The notes: generated by a model from the sequence alone, not told the origin. DNA of 64,000 nucleotides from Atriophallophorus winterbourni (GCA_013407085.1 JACCGJ010012943.1:20960-84959), one strand, 5' to 3'; shown: positions 33,256 through 46,010, numbered from the stretch's first letter. Made by a program: numbers and translations.

Positions 33256-34559
33256 ATGACCCTGAAAACAAGACAAAGAACCCCGCGGTGCATGTGTGCG
33301 GTTTGCCGAATGGTTGTAAGCCCCACGGCGAGATGTGCCACATGTTACGATTGCTTGTCAAACGTGCATGCAAAATGTGATAAGTCGTTGACCCCAGACG
33401 TGGTAGCGATTATTAATGGAGACATTTGTCCCGGTGTCTGTTATGTTTGCCAAGTTTGCAAAAACAAACCAAAGGTGACATCTTCCGAAGCGAAGACCAC
33501 TGATAACACAATCGAGACACGTCTAAATGGCTTAGAATCCAGCCTAAAACACTTAATGAACGCATAATGAACGCGACAAAAATACCATTATTGCCGCACT
33601 CAGAGACCACTACCGAAAATTCAACAGAGAATTTGTCACATTCGAGCAGGCCGACATTTGCCCAGATAACTGCGCAAAATCTGACCAAAACTAAAAAGGA
33701 TTCATCAGCGTTGCACACATGTCACGGAATTCAGAAAGAAATCCACATAGCCACCGTCAAAAACACGGACTCAAACTATAAACCAAAACCCACACGTATA
33801 AACCTCAGTGTGATATGTACCAACGTGACCGAGTCACAGGAAACGCTATTCGAAGCCAAACAGAAGCACGACTTAGTGGAGTGGCATAATCTTTGTAGTC
33901 AGATGAAACTGTCCGCAGTTACCCCCTCATCAATTGTTCGGCTACACCGTCACACGAATTCCCCCCGCAAAAATGATCCACGTCTTTTAAAAGTAACGTT
34001 GAAATCAGCTGAGGATGTGGAAAACGTACTTTTAAATGCTTACAAGCTTAGAGATGTTTCCAATTCTACAAGTCGTATCCTTCCGGATCTACCATGGTGG
34101 GAGCGAAGGACGACAAAGAAATATCGAGAGGAAAATAATCCAAGAAGTATTGTACTTCTGGGTGTTCCAGATTACGCTGCAGACGATCCTTCTCAAAAGT
34201 TTGAGCACGATCACAAACAGTGGAAATACTTAGCTGAAAAGATCGGCGTTAAAACATCCATACTTGTAAGCACTTTCAGGATGCCGATGTCTACAAACTA
34301 TAAAGGGCAAGGTCCTAGCCCTCTGAAGCTAACCTTTTTGACAACCGAAATGACCGATAATGTCAAACGCGAATGGAAGTCAAACAGAAGATATCTACCC
34401 CAAAACGTAAAGTTAAGCTTGCCCAGGATCAAAACCGAAATTCAGCAAACGGATAGTACTGATCAACCTACGCCAAGTGTCACAGTTCAATTGGAACCTC
34501 ATGCGCCACTTCAAAAAAACGTGAGCATTCCGACTCTGACAGAGTCGGACCCCCAATAA
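33256..34559 (+). pseudogene. E3 ORF1: PHD-finger protein, one frameshift
   Basis: ATG at 33256 (an upstream in-frame ATG lies at 33145). Residues 11-75 or so form a PHD-like finger: CAVC, CATCYDC, HAKC, CYVCQVC. A short coiled-coil-like stretch (ETRLNGLESSLKHLMNA) ends at a TAA at 33565-33567. A tandem repeat of about 10 bp (aatgaacgca / aatgaacgcg, 33555-33575) has shifted the frame, and the rest continues from the ATG at 33567 to 34559. Central-domain landmarks are NLSVICTNVTESQETLFEAKQKHD, RLHRHTNSPR, LPWWERR, SIVLLGVP and PSPLKLTFLTTEM. ORF2 starts 11 bp after the stop. Without the duplication this would be a full-length ORF1. Confidence 0.85.
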
Positions 34560-34570
34560 CCTCTCGTGAT

Positions 34571-36094
34571 ATGAACACTACAAACTTTATTGATTGTTTA
34601 TATACAAACACACAAAGTCTCTCTAGCAAACTGCTGAACCAAACAGCTTACACCCCGTCATTACTCATAAAAAACACAATTAAGTGCATCTATACGAACG
34701 CAAACAGCCTGATCAATAAGCTGCACGAACTCTCCGAGATTTGTGATGAAACGAACCCAGACATAGTTGCCATAACAGAAACGTGGTTCACTACCTCGTT
34801 TTCTGATCTAGAACTCTCTTTACCAAGCATGTCTTCATTTCGACGTGACCGTTTGAGTGATGGCGGAGGAGCAGCACTCTACTGCAAACAATCATTCATT
34901 TGCAGAGTTATGAATGACCAAAATCTGGATATACCCGACACGCTTTGGTGTACTATAACTCTTACTTCTGGTGACCAGTGCGTTATTGGAGTGATTTACC
35001 GTTCTCCAACCGCGAACCTCGAACTGAACAACAAACTGATTACTGCTTTGCACTATGTAACAACGCGATACAACACTCAAATTTTGATAATGGGAGACTT
35101 CAACCTTCCCCAGCTATATAACCGTGATGATCATCCACCAGAGACATTTGAACACGAACTTCGAGCAGTCTTGGATTACACACCCCTCTATAACCACGTT
35201 AAAGGATTTACTCGTATGAGGGGAGCTGACAGGCCGTCTACCTTGGACTTGATACTTACATCTGATCCTACCGCTGTAGAAACTATCATCTATAAACCGC
35301 CGATCGGACGGAGCGACCACGTTGTCCTGGAATTCGACTACGTTTGTAGTGCTAGGCGCAAATTTGACGGAATGAAATGCTTCAGAAAGGCAAACCACCG
35401 TACCCTTTGTGCCAAGCTTCAAAGCATTAGTCTCATACAGTTGGATTACTCCGATCCAGACAGTCATTGGCGCTCTCTCCTACAACACCTGAAATTTATA
35501 TTGGAGAAACATTCAAACCTCGTCCCGAAGAAAAATCCTCGACGTAACAAATTTAAGCTACGTAGAAGGACCAAAAAATGGATGCAGCAAAGGGCAATAG
35601 CATGGAAGTTTCATAAGACTACAAATACAGCTGATTCTTGGATGCAATTTACGCGACTGCGAAATTAAGTTATCAGCTTGATTCGAGACGATAAACAAGC
35701 TTTTCAATCGCAATTGATTTCACAGATGCATCGGAATCCAAAGCTTTTATATGGACTTGTAAACGACAGAACAAATATCAAACCAGATGTCTTTGCACTA
35801 AGAACTTCATCCGAATTCACTGAATCCGTTGAACAAACCGCTGATTTGTAAGCAGACTTTTATGCTGGAGTATTTGCACCGAAATCCACAGAGCACGAAC
35901 AGGAACCAAGCATCCGTTATAACCGTCCCGCTCTGAGTGAAATATTATTTACTCCAATGGTGGTTGCGCAGCACTTAAGAAAGTTAATCGCAAAGAAATC
36001 TCCGGAACCAGACGAAATTTCACCGAAGCTCCTCAAAATCTGTCATGTGCAGCTCTCGGAACCTTTATCTCGTCTGTTTAACGAATTGCTTCAA
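34571..36094 (+). pseudogene. E3 ORF2, N-terminal half: endonuclease and start of RT
   Basis: Starts with ATG at 34571. The endonuclease opening motif appears twice, as CLYTNTQSLSSKLL (about 34595-34640) and CIYTNANSLINKLHEL (about 34690-34735), a partial duplication of the N-terminus. The rest is well preserved: DIVAITETWF, GGGAALY, LWCTI, GVIYRSP, ILIMGDFNLPQL, STLDLILT and IGRSDHVVLEFDY. A TAA at 35666-35668 (RLRN*VISLIRDD) and another stop near 35848 interrupt the linker to the RT. The segment ends in the RT N-terminus (LSEPLSRLFNELLQ) at the E4 insertion point. Confidence 0.88.
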
Positions 36095-36311
36095 GTTAAG
36101 ATGTAAGATTTAGATTTAAGATTTATGGTTAAAAAAGCAAATTGCTGTACAATACCATAGGATATACGCATAAAAATTATTTTAAAAAAATCGTTACTTT
36201 TTGATCATGTTCTTCATAGGTGGAGCAAAAATAATCCTCAATGGCAACACAGACTGAGGGAAAAGAATCTTTGGATGGACGGTAGTTCCGTGCGTTAAAA
36301 TTTTATAGACA

Positions 36312-39117
36312 TCAATAGGTAGGGGCCAACGCAGTAGTTCTCAACATAAGGTTTCGTAACCTTTGTTTAAAGATGTGCTCGTTCGATGAGGTAACAATAA
36401 CTATCGGCAAGCTATTCCACAGGAAGCATACACGAACAGCGAAGAAGTGACGACGACAATTCAATCGTGAGTGTGGGATTTGAAGGGTCAAAGGGTGGCT
36501 GCGTGTGGGGACAACGGAACGAAACTTGAAGAGGTGTTTGAGAGGGTGGGATTTCGCGTAGATGATTCGATATGTCAGAGTGAGGTCGTGTAGGATACGT
36601 CTGCGCTCGAGGGTGCACAGTCCAAGTCTGGTCAGTCGCTGCTCAAAGGGTAAATTATTCAATCCGGTAACCGTTTTGGTTGCCTTGTGATAAATTCGTT
36701 CGAGGAGCGAGATGTTTTTTTCCATCCATGGCGTCCAAGCTTGTACAGCGTAGTCAACGACAGGATGTATGTAAGTGTTTAGTAATTTCACGAGTGAGTG
36801 TGGTGGGAAACGTCCGAAAATGCGTTTCAGTAAACCTAGCAAGCTGCACGCACGCTTGTAGACGGCTTCGCACTGTAGGCTGTTCTTCAAAGTGCCAGAC
36901 ACCAAGATTCCGAGATCTTTTTGTGATGTACTCCATTCAAGCGGGTGGCTGCCAAGTGTATAGGGAAAGGGAAAGGGTTTTCCGACTTGCAACATTTTGC
37001 ACTTGCGGAAATTAAATGGCAGTTTGTTTTGGATTGACCACTGGTGCAGTTTATTCAAATCTCCTTGCAGAACTTGACAGTCCTCGATAGAGTTGACCTT
37101 CGTCCAGATTTTTACGTCGTCTGCGAATAAAACAAGCTTACATGCTAGTAAGTTCGGTAGATCGTTTATAAATAAGAGAAACAGTATCGGACCGAGAACC
37201 GAACCCTGAGGGACTCCGCTCGTGGCTTCAATTGTTCGAGAAGTTTCACCATCTATTCTGACTTTTACTTTGCGTCCAGACAGGTAACTTGTGAACCATG
37301 TTAGTAGGTTTCCGATGACGCCAACATTCTACAGCTTCTGAAGCAGTAAGGAGTGATTCACTCTGTCGAATGCTTTAGATATATCTAAGTAACCGGCATG
37401 AACGGAACCCCCTTGGTCTAGTGCTTGCGTCCAGTCATTTAGAGTCGTGAGTAAGTTAGACAGGCATGAATATGTTTTCCTAAATCCGTGTTGTGTGAAA
37501 GTTATTAGCTGATGGTTCTCGAGATGTTCAACAAGTCGTTCACACACCAGGCGTTCCAAAATTTTAGAAACCGCTGAAAGAAGCGTCACGGGGCGGTAAT
37601 TCGCCGGATCAGAACGACTGCCCCCTTTGTAGATTGGTGTGATAACACCGGTTTTCCATTGAGTTGGTACGGTTCCCGTATTCAATGAGTGCCTGAATAG
37701 ACCACTTAGTGGGCCACAAAGCTCCAGCTCGCATGACTTCAGAACAGCGGGTGTTATTCCATCCTCTCCTGGTGATTTGCGAACGTTCAGCCGGCGTAGA
37801 TGCTTTCGCACAACCGTAGGATTTACCTCGATGTTGCTAAGGCATTCGACTTGTAGTGGGTGCGGCAAAGACGTCAGCGTTGACACGTTCTTTGGACAAA
37901 ATACTTGCGCATAAAATGATATTAGGGCATCAGCTGTATCCTTGACATTATCAGTCAGTCCGTTCTCTGTCTGGATAGGAAATACACCTGGTTTAACCTT
38001 GGTCGCGGTGTTTACGATGGTGTACAGCAACTTAGGATGTCGTTCCATCTGGTCGATCAGCTTAAAATGGTGATATTGCTTGTCTTCTCGAATTAAGGAC
38101 GTCACCTTGTTACGAAAACTACGAAAGTGTTCCCAAGATGCGTCTGTTCGTGTTATTTTATGTGCAGCCCATGCGGAATTTCGCATGGCTATCCACTTCC
38201 GAGTGCGGCTTCGGAGTTTGAAGCAAAATGTTCTTGATTTCCTTTTGGGAACACAGGTAGAATTTTCGTCTAGTTTTGTACCGATATAACTTAACAGACT
38301 AGAACAATGAGTATCTGCATTCGTAAGATCGAGATGTTTTTCCTCCATAATCGTAATGGCACCGCGAAGGCCGAAGTAATCGACTCTCCTGATGAACTTA
38401 ACGTCACCGACGCCCTTCTGGCGTTGCACACGAATTCGAAGGACAACACAAGATGGTCACTTAGCCCCAAAGGACTATGATACTGCACTGACTCCACTGC
38501 TGTTGCTTCGGAGGTTAAAACCAGATCTAGAATTGACGATTCATTGAGGCCCCTTTGTCGAGTGAATGAATGGACATGGTTGTATAGGGGAGTGAAAGTG
38601 ATAATCTCACGGAATTTGTACTCAAGGGATTGCTGAGTATGCACACTTTTGGTGTAGAGATGTGGGAGGTTAAAATCACCCATTATTAACAATTGGCATC
38701 CTCTAAGGTTTCCAGCGTTGCGCATCATTTGTAACAACGTTTCATTGTGGGCATCGGAAGAGTTGGGCGAGCGGTAGATCACACCAAGTATACAGTTCTC
38801 TCCAGTTTCCAAGCGAAGGCTACACCACATGGTGTCCTCTAGCTCAAACCTTGTGTCAGGTACAGCTGTGCATTGAAGACGTTCGTTATAATACAAAGCA
38901 ACTCCACCACCTGATCTTGAACGGTCTCGTCGAAGTAGGATCATGTTGGGAAGTGCCAGCTCGCAATCGTTCACCTGATCGTAAAACCATGTTTCGGTAA
39001 CAGCAATGATGTCAGCAGAAAACTGAGCGTTAAAGTGAGACAATTCGGCGATTTTGTTCCGCAAGCACTGTGCATTTGTGTATAGGCATTTAACAGTGGT
39101 TTTCGTGTGTAGCGAGC
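36312..39117 (-). pseudogene. E4 ORF2: endonuclease-RT, one frameshift and one stop
   Basis: The endonuclease runs from about 39095 (CLYTNAQCLRNKI) through IIAVTETWF, GGGVALYY, GVIYRSP, LLIMGDFNLPHL, SILDLVLTSEATAVES and GLSDHLVLSFEF to about 38400. A frameshift near 38300-38430 moves to the frame that holds the linker (RTRKWIAMRN...), SPGEDGITPAVLK, VITPIYKGGSRSD, NYRPVTLLSAVSK, TQHGFRKTYSCLSNLL and DISKAFDRVNHSLLLQKL. A TAG at 37331-37329 interrupts it, and the same frame continues with GVPQGSVLGPLLFL, FADDVKIW, the post-RT AWTPWMEKNISLLERIYHKATK region and the end at 36312. This is the most complete CR1 ORF2 of the window. Confidence 0.9.
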
Positions 39118-40248
39118 CTATGCGGATGATGTTTGTATGTCCGACCCCCTGAGAGCCGGACCATGATGTACTCGGTCCGACTCGGTTTGAGCCGGACCCA
39201 CTACGTTTTTTGATGTATTGATTGCTTCCGTTTCGGTGGGAACGCTACCGTCTACCGCCCCCAGCCGCGAGTGTGTCTCACTCATTGGTTTGGGTGGGCT
39301 AAGTCTAACATCCTTGGGTAGTGTTCGTTTCTTTTTTGTCCATTCCGACCTTACTATTTCAGCCATAGCGCTGGTCAAGAACGTAATCTTCAGAGGTTTC
39401 GGTCCATCCCCCTTGTATTTTGGCGAAAAAGGAACTCGAAAAGTGTCCACAACAACGGCATTAGAAATATCGAGAGAACACGCAATGTAGCGCCATTGTT
39501 TGACGTCGTGCTCTACCGTTTCCTGATTCGATGCTTTAGAAGTATTTTCTGGTACACCAAGTAGAACTATACTTCGCGATACCATTTGTTCCCTGTCGTT
39601 CAAGCTGCCCTTCCTTTCCCACCATGGTACATCGGGATATATGCGGCAGTTGGAGTCGGAATCTGACTTGAGTAGGTATGCATTCAGCAATACGTTCTCG
39701 ATATCAGCCTCGCATTTTAGTGTTACCTTGAGCAAGCGAGGTTGACCAATATGAGGTGAAGATGAATGGCGGGTTAGACGAGTCACCTTTTCTGCGTTTA
39801 CATGTTCAATTTTCATTAGGTGACAAAGTTCAGACCATTTATCGACATCATGTTTCTGTTTGCTATCAAACAGGCTTTCTTGGGACTCGCTGACATTCGT
39901 ACATATAACGTTCAGCCTGTATGGGGTGTTCTTTTTTCGTATCGGAAAGTCAGGCGTTTTAGAATTAAAAACCTTTGTGGCTTGACTTTGTGAGTCGGGT
40001 ACAGCAGTTTTGGAGTGTACAGCTGAGGTCGACCGTAACAGCATATCTCTATAAGAATGTCCTAATTCTGTGGTCGTTTTAGCTGATTCCAAAACGGGAA
40101 TAACCCTGCTTTTCTGCTTTTTTGGCACACGAGTAGCCTTGGTCTTAGATTCCTTCAATGGTGGTTCCGAAATCGATGTATTGATATGATGGTTTACATC
40201 AGTGATCACGTGCGTACTCACATGATTTACCAACATTTCTTCCATACG
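39118..40248 (-). pseudogene. E4 ORF1, lacking its 5' end (PHD finger missing)
   Basis: One uninterrupted frame from the insertion edge at 40248 to the stop at 39118, about 376 residues. It holds a basic linker (KKQKSRVIPV), then the central domain: LNVICTNVSESQESLFDSKQKHDVDKWSELCHLM, RLTRHSSSPH, LLKVTLK...VLLNAYLL, YPDVPWWERKG, SIVLLGVPENTS, VVVDTFRVP, KPLKITFLTSAM. Conservation with E2, E3 and E6 defines this domain as a family hallmark. The product could not be translated normally because the native start is gone. Confidence 0.85.
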
Positions 40249-41765
40249 TCGAAGGCCCAACCAATTGATTGGAAGCTAAGACTAATTACACCAATTTACA
40301 AAAGTGGATGCCGTTCTAAAGTAAAAAATTACAGGCCTGGGACATTGCTGTCTTCGGTTTCAAAGGTTTTTGAGCGCATAATCTCTGCCAAAGTAGTGCG
40401 CCACCTGGAATCGGACGGACTCTTGACAATTGCCCAACACGTATTTCGCAGAAACCGCTCTTGTCTAACTAATTTGCTGACATGTTTGGACGACTGAACT
40501 AGTGTAGTGGACGCTGGAGGCAGTATTCATGCATGCTACCTTGACATTTCTAAAGCTTTTGACAGAGTTGATCACAACTTACTGCTGAACAAGCTAGAGA
40601 AACACGGTATTGCTGGAGGACTGTATGACTTGTTGCGAGACTATCTCAGCAAAAGACACGTACGGGTTCGAGTTGACGGTATACTATCGAAGGAAATCGA
40701 CGTCACTAGCGGTGTTCCACAGGGATCCGTGCTTGAACCGATACTGTTCCTGATTTATATGAATGACCTGCCAACACCACGCGGCAGTAAGATGGTTCTG
40801 TTCGCAGATGACATGAAAATATGGAAAAAAATCAGCACTGCCGAGGATTGCAGTGTGCTTCAAATTGACTTGGATGCTGTGCAAATGTGGTTATCTGAAA
40901 ATAACCTACCGCTAAACATACAGAAGTCTCAAATCATGCACATGGGTCGTGTGCTAAGCTTTTCTCATTCATACAAGCTTGGAAACAATATCCTGGAGTA
41001 CACCAAAGAAGAAAAAGTCCTTGGTGTCTGGATTTGCGGTAGCCTGAAAAATGTTCTACTATGCCTACCCGTTTACAAACGCGCGTCTCGGATGCTCGGT
41101 GTGTTAAGGCGGATATTCAGACGTTTTTCCCAGAGCTGTTTTTCTCTGATGATGAACACGTACATACACCCGCTTATTGATTACGCTTCACAAGCCTGGA
41201 CACCATGGCTTCAAAAAGACATTTTACTATTGGATTGCATATATCACAGAGCCTCAAAGTTGGTAATTGGGCTCGAAAAACTACCATTCGCTGACCGACT
41301 AATAAACTGGAGCTGACGACACTTGCACAAAGAAGACTGCGAGCCGACCTCCTCCTCACATTCAAAATCCTTAACAGTGTTTCCCACCCTTTGGATATAT
41401 TATTTTTTCGATGAACATCCAGCAGCAACCGCGGTCACAACTGCAAGTTGGAAATACCCCACTCTAAACAGAACTGCCGCAGGTATTTCTATTCTGTGCG
41501 TATTTGTTTCGCTTGGAATTCCCTGCCAACCAATTTGATAAGCTCAAACACTTTTTCTATATTTAAATTAAAACTGGACGATTTCCTGAAAGCCAATCCA
41601 AATTATGCCCCGAACTATTTATAATCTATCGTTACCAGAATTATTTTGATTTTAAAACTTTTCTACACACATATACACATATACACTTGTTCCTATAGTT
41701 CAACTGCATGGTTATTGTAAACTAATTGCTTTTTTTAACCATAAAATCTTGAATCTTGACTCTTT
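40249..41765 (+). pseudogene. E3 ORF2, C-terminal half, and 3' UTR
   Basis: Continues E3 after the E4 insertion: SKAQPIDWKLRLITPIYKSGCRSK, NYRPGTLLSSVSKVFERII, AQHVFRRNRSCLTNLLTCLDD, then a TGA (40495-40497) where E4 has Trp (LNDW). It goes on in frame with DAGGSIHACYLDISKAFDRVDHNLL, GVPQGSVLEPILFLIYMND, FADDMKIW and YASQAWTPWLQKDILLLDCIYHRASKLVIGL. A further frame break follows near 41316. The 3' UTR ends around 41765 with a tggttattgtaaac...ccataaaatcttgaatcttgac tail. Confidence 0.88.
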
Positions 41766-42769
41766 TACAAAAATGCTAGAGTCGTGGCAACCTATTTAAA
41801 CGAGTACTTTATTTATTTATTTCTGAAATATTCCACTTTGTTCATGTGTATTTCCCGTATAAACCACGCTGGTGCTCAACATACGAATCAAACTTTTTCA
41901 AAAAAGATAGCTTTCAAGTATTCGATGGAATAATGATATAAACTAATTTTAGAGGAAATGTCTCTAATAAAGTGATGAATAGTGATATAAATAAGAGCTT
42001 GTTATGCTGCATATACAGCATCATTAATGATCAAGTTTCGATGTATTGAGTGTGTTCTAACGTTGCTAGTGCTTCCATTTCATCGAGTCACCAACTACAG
42101 GTTGAACGTTTGCACATAATACTGCATTACGTTTTCATCAAAAACAGTGATTTATCTGAATCATACAATGATATCGATCCAAGAGTAGAAGAAAACAGAT
42201 TGTTGTATTTTGTGCAGTAGCACTCTACTAAAAAACCGCAAAATTATGTGGTATCAAAATCGATGTTTAACGAAAACGTTTCTACTAGTTCCGTAGTTGT
42301 TTTGTTCAAACGTGAAAACTTGAGCAACACAGTGCATTAGTGTTTCGATCGCATCTAGAATGGTTGACAACGATACACTACAATTCAAAACATACGTATT
42401 TAATTTTCGCTATGATTTACACGCTGCTTACCAATGAGTCTAAAGACACCGTTTTGATTTGCTGTCCGAAACACCGGAAAGTCGTTTTGTCACTAATAAT
42501 GCCGGAGATATGAGCAATTAAATTAATTTATCTTCCTAATATTTATCGCAAAATAATCATGCATGTCACAAATTATGTACAAGTGTTTGTGATATAAACG
42601 ACGAATATTTGGATGAAAAAGGCAGGTGGCAGTTTATATGTAGTAAAACCATCTAAACACCTAAGGGTTCATTAAAGAAAAACACATTGTTTCGAATGGA
42701 CGTATAGGTTGTAATAAGATGCAATCGCATGATTTCCTTTTGTGAATAATTATTTCGAACCGAGAACTA

Positions 42770-43170
42770 ATTGTTGTGAAGACCCAGTCCCAATGCAATG
42801 GATATACATGGAGCAAATAACTGCTTCATTGTAAGTATCAGTTACTCGGGCTACGATGATTGCTTTGATGGGTGCTTTTTGATGAGGAGTGTTTCGGAGT
42901 ACGAGGAAAGGTAACTTTACAGTCGCCAGTTAGCAAAATCTTGTAGTTGCAGTTTAAACAATCGCTACTAAAACGGATCAACCCTGCTACAATCTATCAA
43001 AATCTTTGCATGTAGATTTATCCTGTTGGTTGATCAATTACACAATTATTTTGTTAAATGTGTGCGGTAAAGTGCTTGAGCATATATATCACAAATATTT
43101 TCATCAGTGCAGTCTCAGTTTGATGTTAAAGACACATGAAATGATGCCACTATAGTAGCATCGAAAACAT
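42770..43170. pseudogene. Inverted endonuclease/RT scrap of a non-LTR element (unit 1)
   Basis: On the - strand near 42980-42790 a broken frame reads CNYKILLTGDCKVTFPR, resembling the ILVGDFN region of a non-LTR endonuclease. On the + strand from about 43025, LINYTIILLNVCGKVLEHIYHKYFHQ resembles the NYRPISLLS...K-LEHII region of an RT. The two pieces point in opposite directions and meet near 42985. Equivalents lie near 50330-50700 (unit 2), 54984-55358 (unit 3) and 59350-59740 (unit 4). Short and decayed, so moderate confidence only. Confidence 0.45.
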
Positions 43171-43911
43171 GATACTGAATTTGAAGCTGATAAGAGTATT
43201 TCTTGTCTTAATGTTTTACAATTTTGAGAAAGATAAAACAAATCAATTGCATTCACCAACAGTTATGGTTGCTGATGTCTTGCTGTAAGTCATCATATTC
43301 CTAAAAAAACTTGACACGCTTTCATATTTTAATATTATTAGTAGATGGTAGCAAAAACATCCTGGTATTTTTCTATGTATCGTTCATTTCAAACACGACT
43401 TTAGGCTTCCTGCTGATGTTTAGGTATCAGCGAAAACAACGAATGTCGTAACTGAATTTTCGGGATTCAAGTGTTGAAGCTTAAATAGGTCATAGCCGCA
43501 TATCACCATATTTGTATTTGTATAATCACATAAAATAAAATAAATCGAGACGTTGGTAAGATTGACGGTTTTGCAGGTAAAATAATGACATGTATTGTCT
43601 CGTTATGATGTAAAATATCATTAGAATATTTTGCTTGTAATGATTTTTATAAGGTTAAATAGACGGGTTGTTGATTGCATTTACTGAGCATACGAATATT
43701 TAGTTTGTTTGCGAAAATCGTTTCACTAGACGGTTGTAAAACGTCTCACGTTAAGGAGTTACTTGAGCATTAAATTCGCCCCAAAATAGAGAACTCACGA
43801 GTGATCTATTTAGAATGTTCCACATATTATGTATATGTGTCAGCGCGAGTTGTATGGCATGGCCGGAGGCGAAATAGATCAACTAGATGCCGTAAATTTG
43901 AGTTCATCAAT

Positions 43912-44860
43912 TTAAGTGAGGATTAAGTGCGATCGACCTCGTCGGTAAACGAGTGTATACAAATTTAGATGCACCGCTCTATCCTCATAAGGGAGGTCGC
44001 ATACACAACCCAAAATTTTGGTTTCTGTGCGATAAATCCTATTGAGCATCTCCATGTCCTTTTGTAGCCATGGTGTCCAAGCTTGCACTGAGTAACCGAA
44101 CACTGAGATTATTTGAGAATTTGTGGCGAGGTGAGTGTTTCAGAAGAAAAAACGTCCAAATATACGTTGGGGAATAGCTAGCATGTCAGGATTGAGCAAC
44201 GCGATTCTGGATCATTGATATTTATATCATGTTCGCCTGATTCATCATTCATTCACTATTCAATTTAGTTTTGTTTTATTTGAATTCGAATGGCGTTGCA
44301 TACATATTGTAAGACCATAACGAGTTTCTTGATTCAAACCGGTGAATGTTCGTAATGTACACCTTTCACGCATGTGAAGCTTAAGACTAGATAAAGGATA
44401 ATATCTGTTGCAATTTTCGTTGTTACATACATTCTAAAACATGATTATGCAGTGGGATGTGATGGAACAATTCGCGAAATATGTAGTCTAGTGATTCTGG
44501 TGCATGATATATTAGGTTATATTGTTGAAGCTGTTTGTTGACCGTGAAATTCGGAACGTGTCCATCACGCAAGAATCACGAGCTCTGAAGCTGTTCGCAA
44601 TGAAGAGCCACTGCTTTAATTGTATGTTAATTTCAGTTCCCGAAAGAGTGCTAGTGTGTTACGGAATAGCAAGATGAACTACGCTACGTTGGTCCGATGT
44701 ATGTTTGATTCTAAACCTCAGCTTGTAGACAAATGTGGCAACTCTAAACAACTTCTCAGAAATATTTCGCTCATTTTTCTTAAGCATTGTAACCCCAGGC
44801 ACTGAGGGTACTTTAATGTAAGCCAGATATATAAACCTTCTATTTTTGATCAATTCTGCC
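43912..44860 (-). pseudogene. Antisense CR1 remnant in unit 1
   Basis: Right to left: an ORF1 central-domain piece at about 44620-44520 (FIANSFRARDS-VMDTFRISRS, compare YIADSIGSRDSIVVDTVRIPIS in E2) and then, after a large internal deletion, a post-RT piece at 44103-43912 (QAWTPWLQKDMEMLNRIYRTETKI). The rest of EN and RT is missing. The remnant is shared by all units, so it predates the tandem amplification. Confidence 0.65.
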
Positions 44861-46010
44861 TAACAAAAGACAATTCAAAGGAAAATAAGTAAAACTTTAT
44901 CTTTACTCTGTAACAGTTTTGATTGAAATTAAAAGGGTATATTTTCAATAAAACATGTTGAAACTCACAGCACCACAAGCAACGGTCTCCAGATTGCCGT
45001 ACATGTTCCCACACATTTAAGATTCATCGTCTTCCAACTTGAATTGCTTTTTCATCAGAATATATAGCACTATAGAAAGTAAAAAGGTGTCACTCGAACA
45101 TTCGGAATAATTCATTGATATTTGTTAGCTCACTAGGATTTTTACAATTTTTCAATTTTATTTATAACCATTGGATAAACAATCGCTACTCTGGTTCGCA
45201 GACGTGTTCGCTCGGTTTTAATCCTCAATTAGAAAATAATCAATTCAAGTTTTCTTCATCTTAAGCATTTATTTCGCCTTCGTTCAAACCATGCCACTCA
45301 CACATTCTCGTATATATCACATTCGCAATACAAATGCAGTCCATTTTTCTTTTCAGTGCGTTACCACTTTTACATTCAAGCCGTTTTAAATAATCTTGAG
45401 AATCGATTTTCAGAAACAAACTAGATAAATAAAAGCTTTCTAATTTTATTTTTCAAAAAATTCATATTAATTAATTAATGCAAATAGACTCGAACTTTAT
45501 CCGAACGAATGTTTTTATCATACTGATACAATACGTGACATATTTTAGCTACATAATTATCGATATTCAAATGCCACAGTTATTTACATTTTCATCCTTA
45601 TACGACTATGGTATGTCGTTTTGCAGATGAAGACCTTAGATCATAACATCTTCAATATTGAACGGTTGAAAACCGTAAGGAGTTTGATTTCGCGAGCTAA
45701 AGCTTAACGGATCAACAACATATGTGAGTGATTCAAATAATTAATCTGTTGTCCTTAGTCATGATGTAAAATTATACACAAACATCATCGGTCAAACATT
45801 AGAGTCATATTTAGATTCATCACTGTATTGATAATCCTCACGTCAATCTGTCAGTATCATCTTAAAATGTGTAGATTTTGCGGAGTAGTTAGTTAGGTGT
45901 ATATTCAGACGTTACGAACAACAAAGATTCTTTCGCGAGTCAATAGAGTTAGGCAGCTTGAAACTTACTTTCTCAGACATTTTCGTAAATCAAAATAAGT
46001 AAATCATTTT

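Larger units (their letters stand above)
33141..36094 (+). mobile_element. CR1-like element E3, 5' segment (split by E4)
   Basis: It holds a 5' leader, PHD-finger ORF1 and the first half of ORF2, up to RT residues LSRLFNELLQ at 36094. The element then stops because E4 is inserted in the opposite orientation (36095-40248). E3 resumes at 40249 with SKAQPIDW. Joining the two sides gives exactly the number of residues between LF and W (15) that E4's own RT has in this region. Confidence 0.85.
36095..40248 (-). mobile_element. CR1-like element E4 inserted antisense into E3
   Basis: On the - strand it begins inside ORF1 (RMEEMLVNH, so it is 5'-truncated and lacks the PHD finger) and ends with a 3' tail rich in AAATCTTA-type repeats (36095-36140 read in reverse: aaccataaatcttaaatctaaatc). 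5' truncation by incomplete reverse transcription is usual for CR1-type elements. It has one clear frameshift and one stop in ORF2, so it is younger than E1-E3. There is no obvious target-site duplication at the E3 junction. Confidence 0.88.

Noticed and set aside
33555..33575. TAATG stop-restart site as programmed reinitiation in E3 ORF1
   Set aside because: It is better explained by a tandem ~10-bp duplication (aatgaacgc twice) that shifted the frame; E4 has no break in the corresponding part it retains.
9266..40497. TGA read as Trp (alternative genetic code)
   Set aside because: TGG is the Trp codon at many other conserved positions in the same elements, and other clear stops and frameshifts show they are simply defective.
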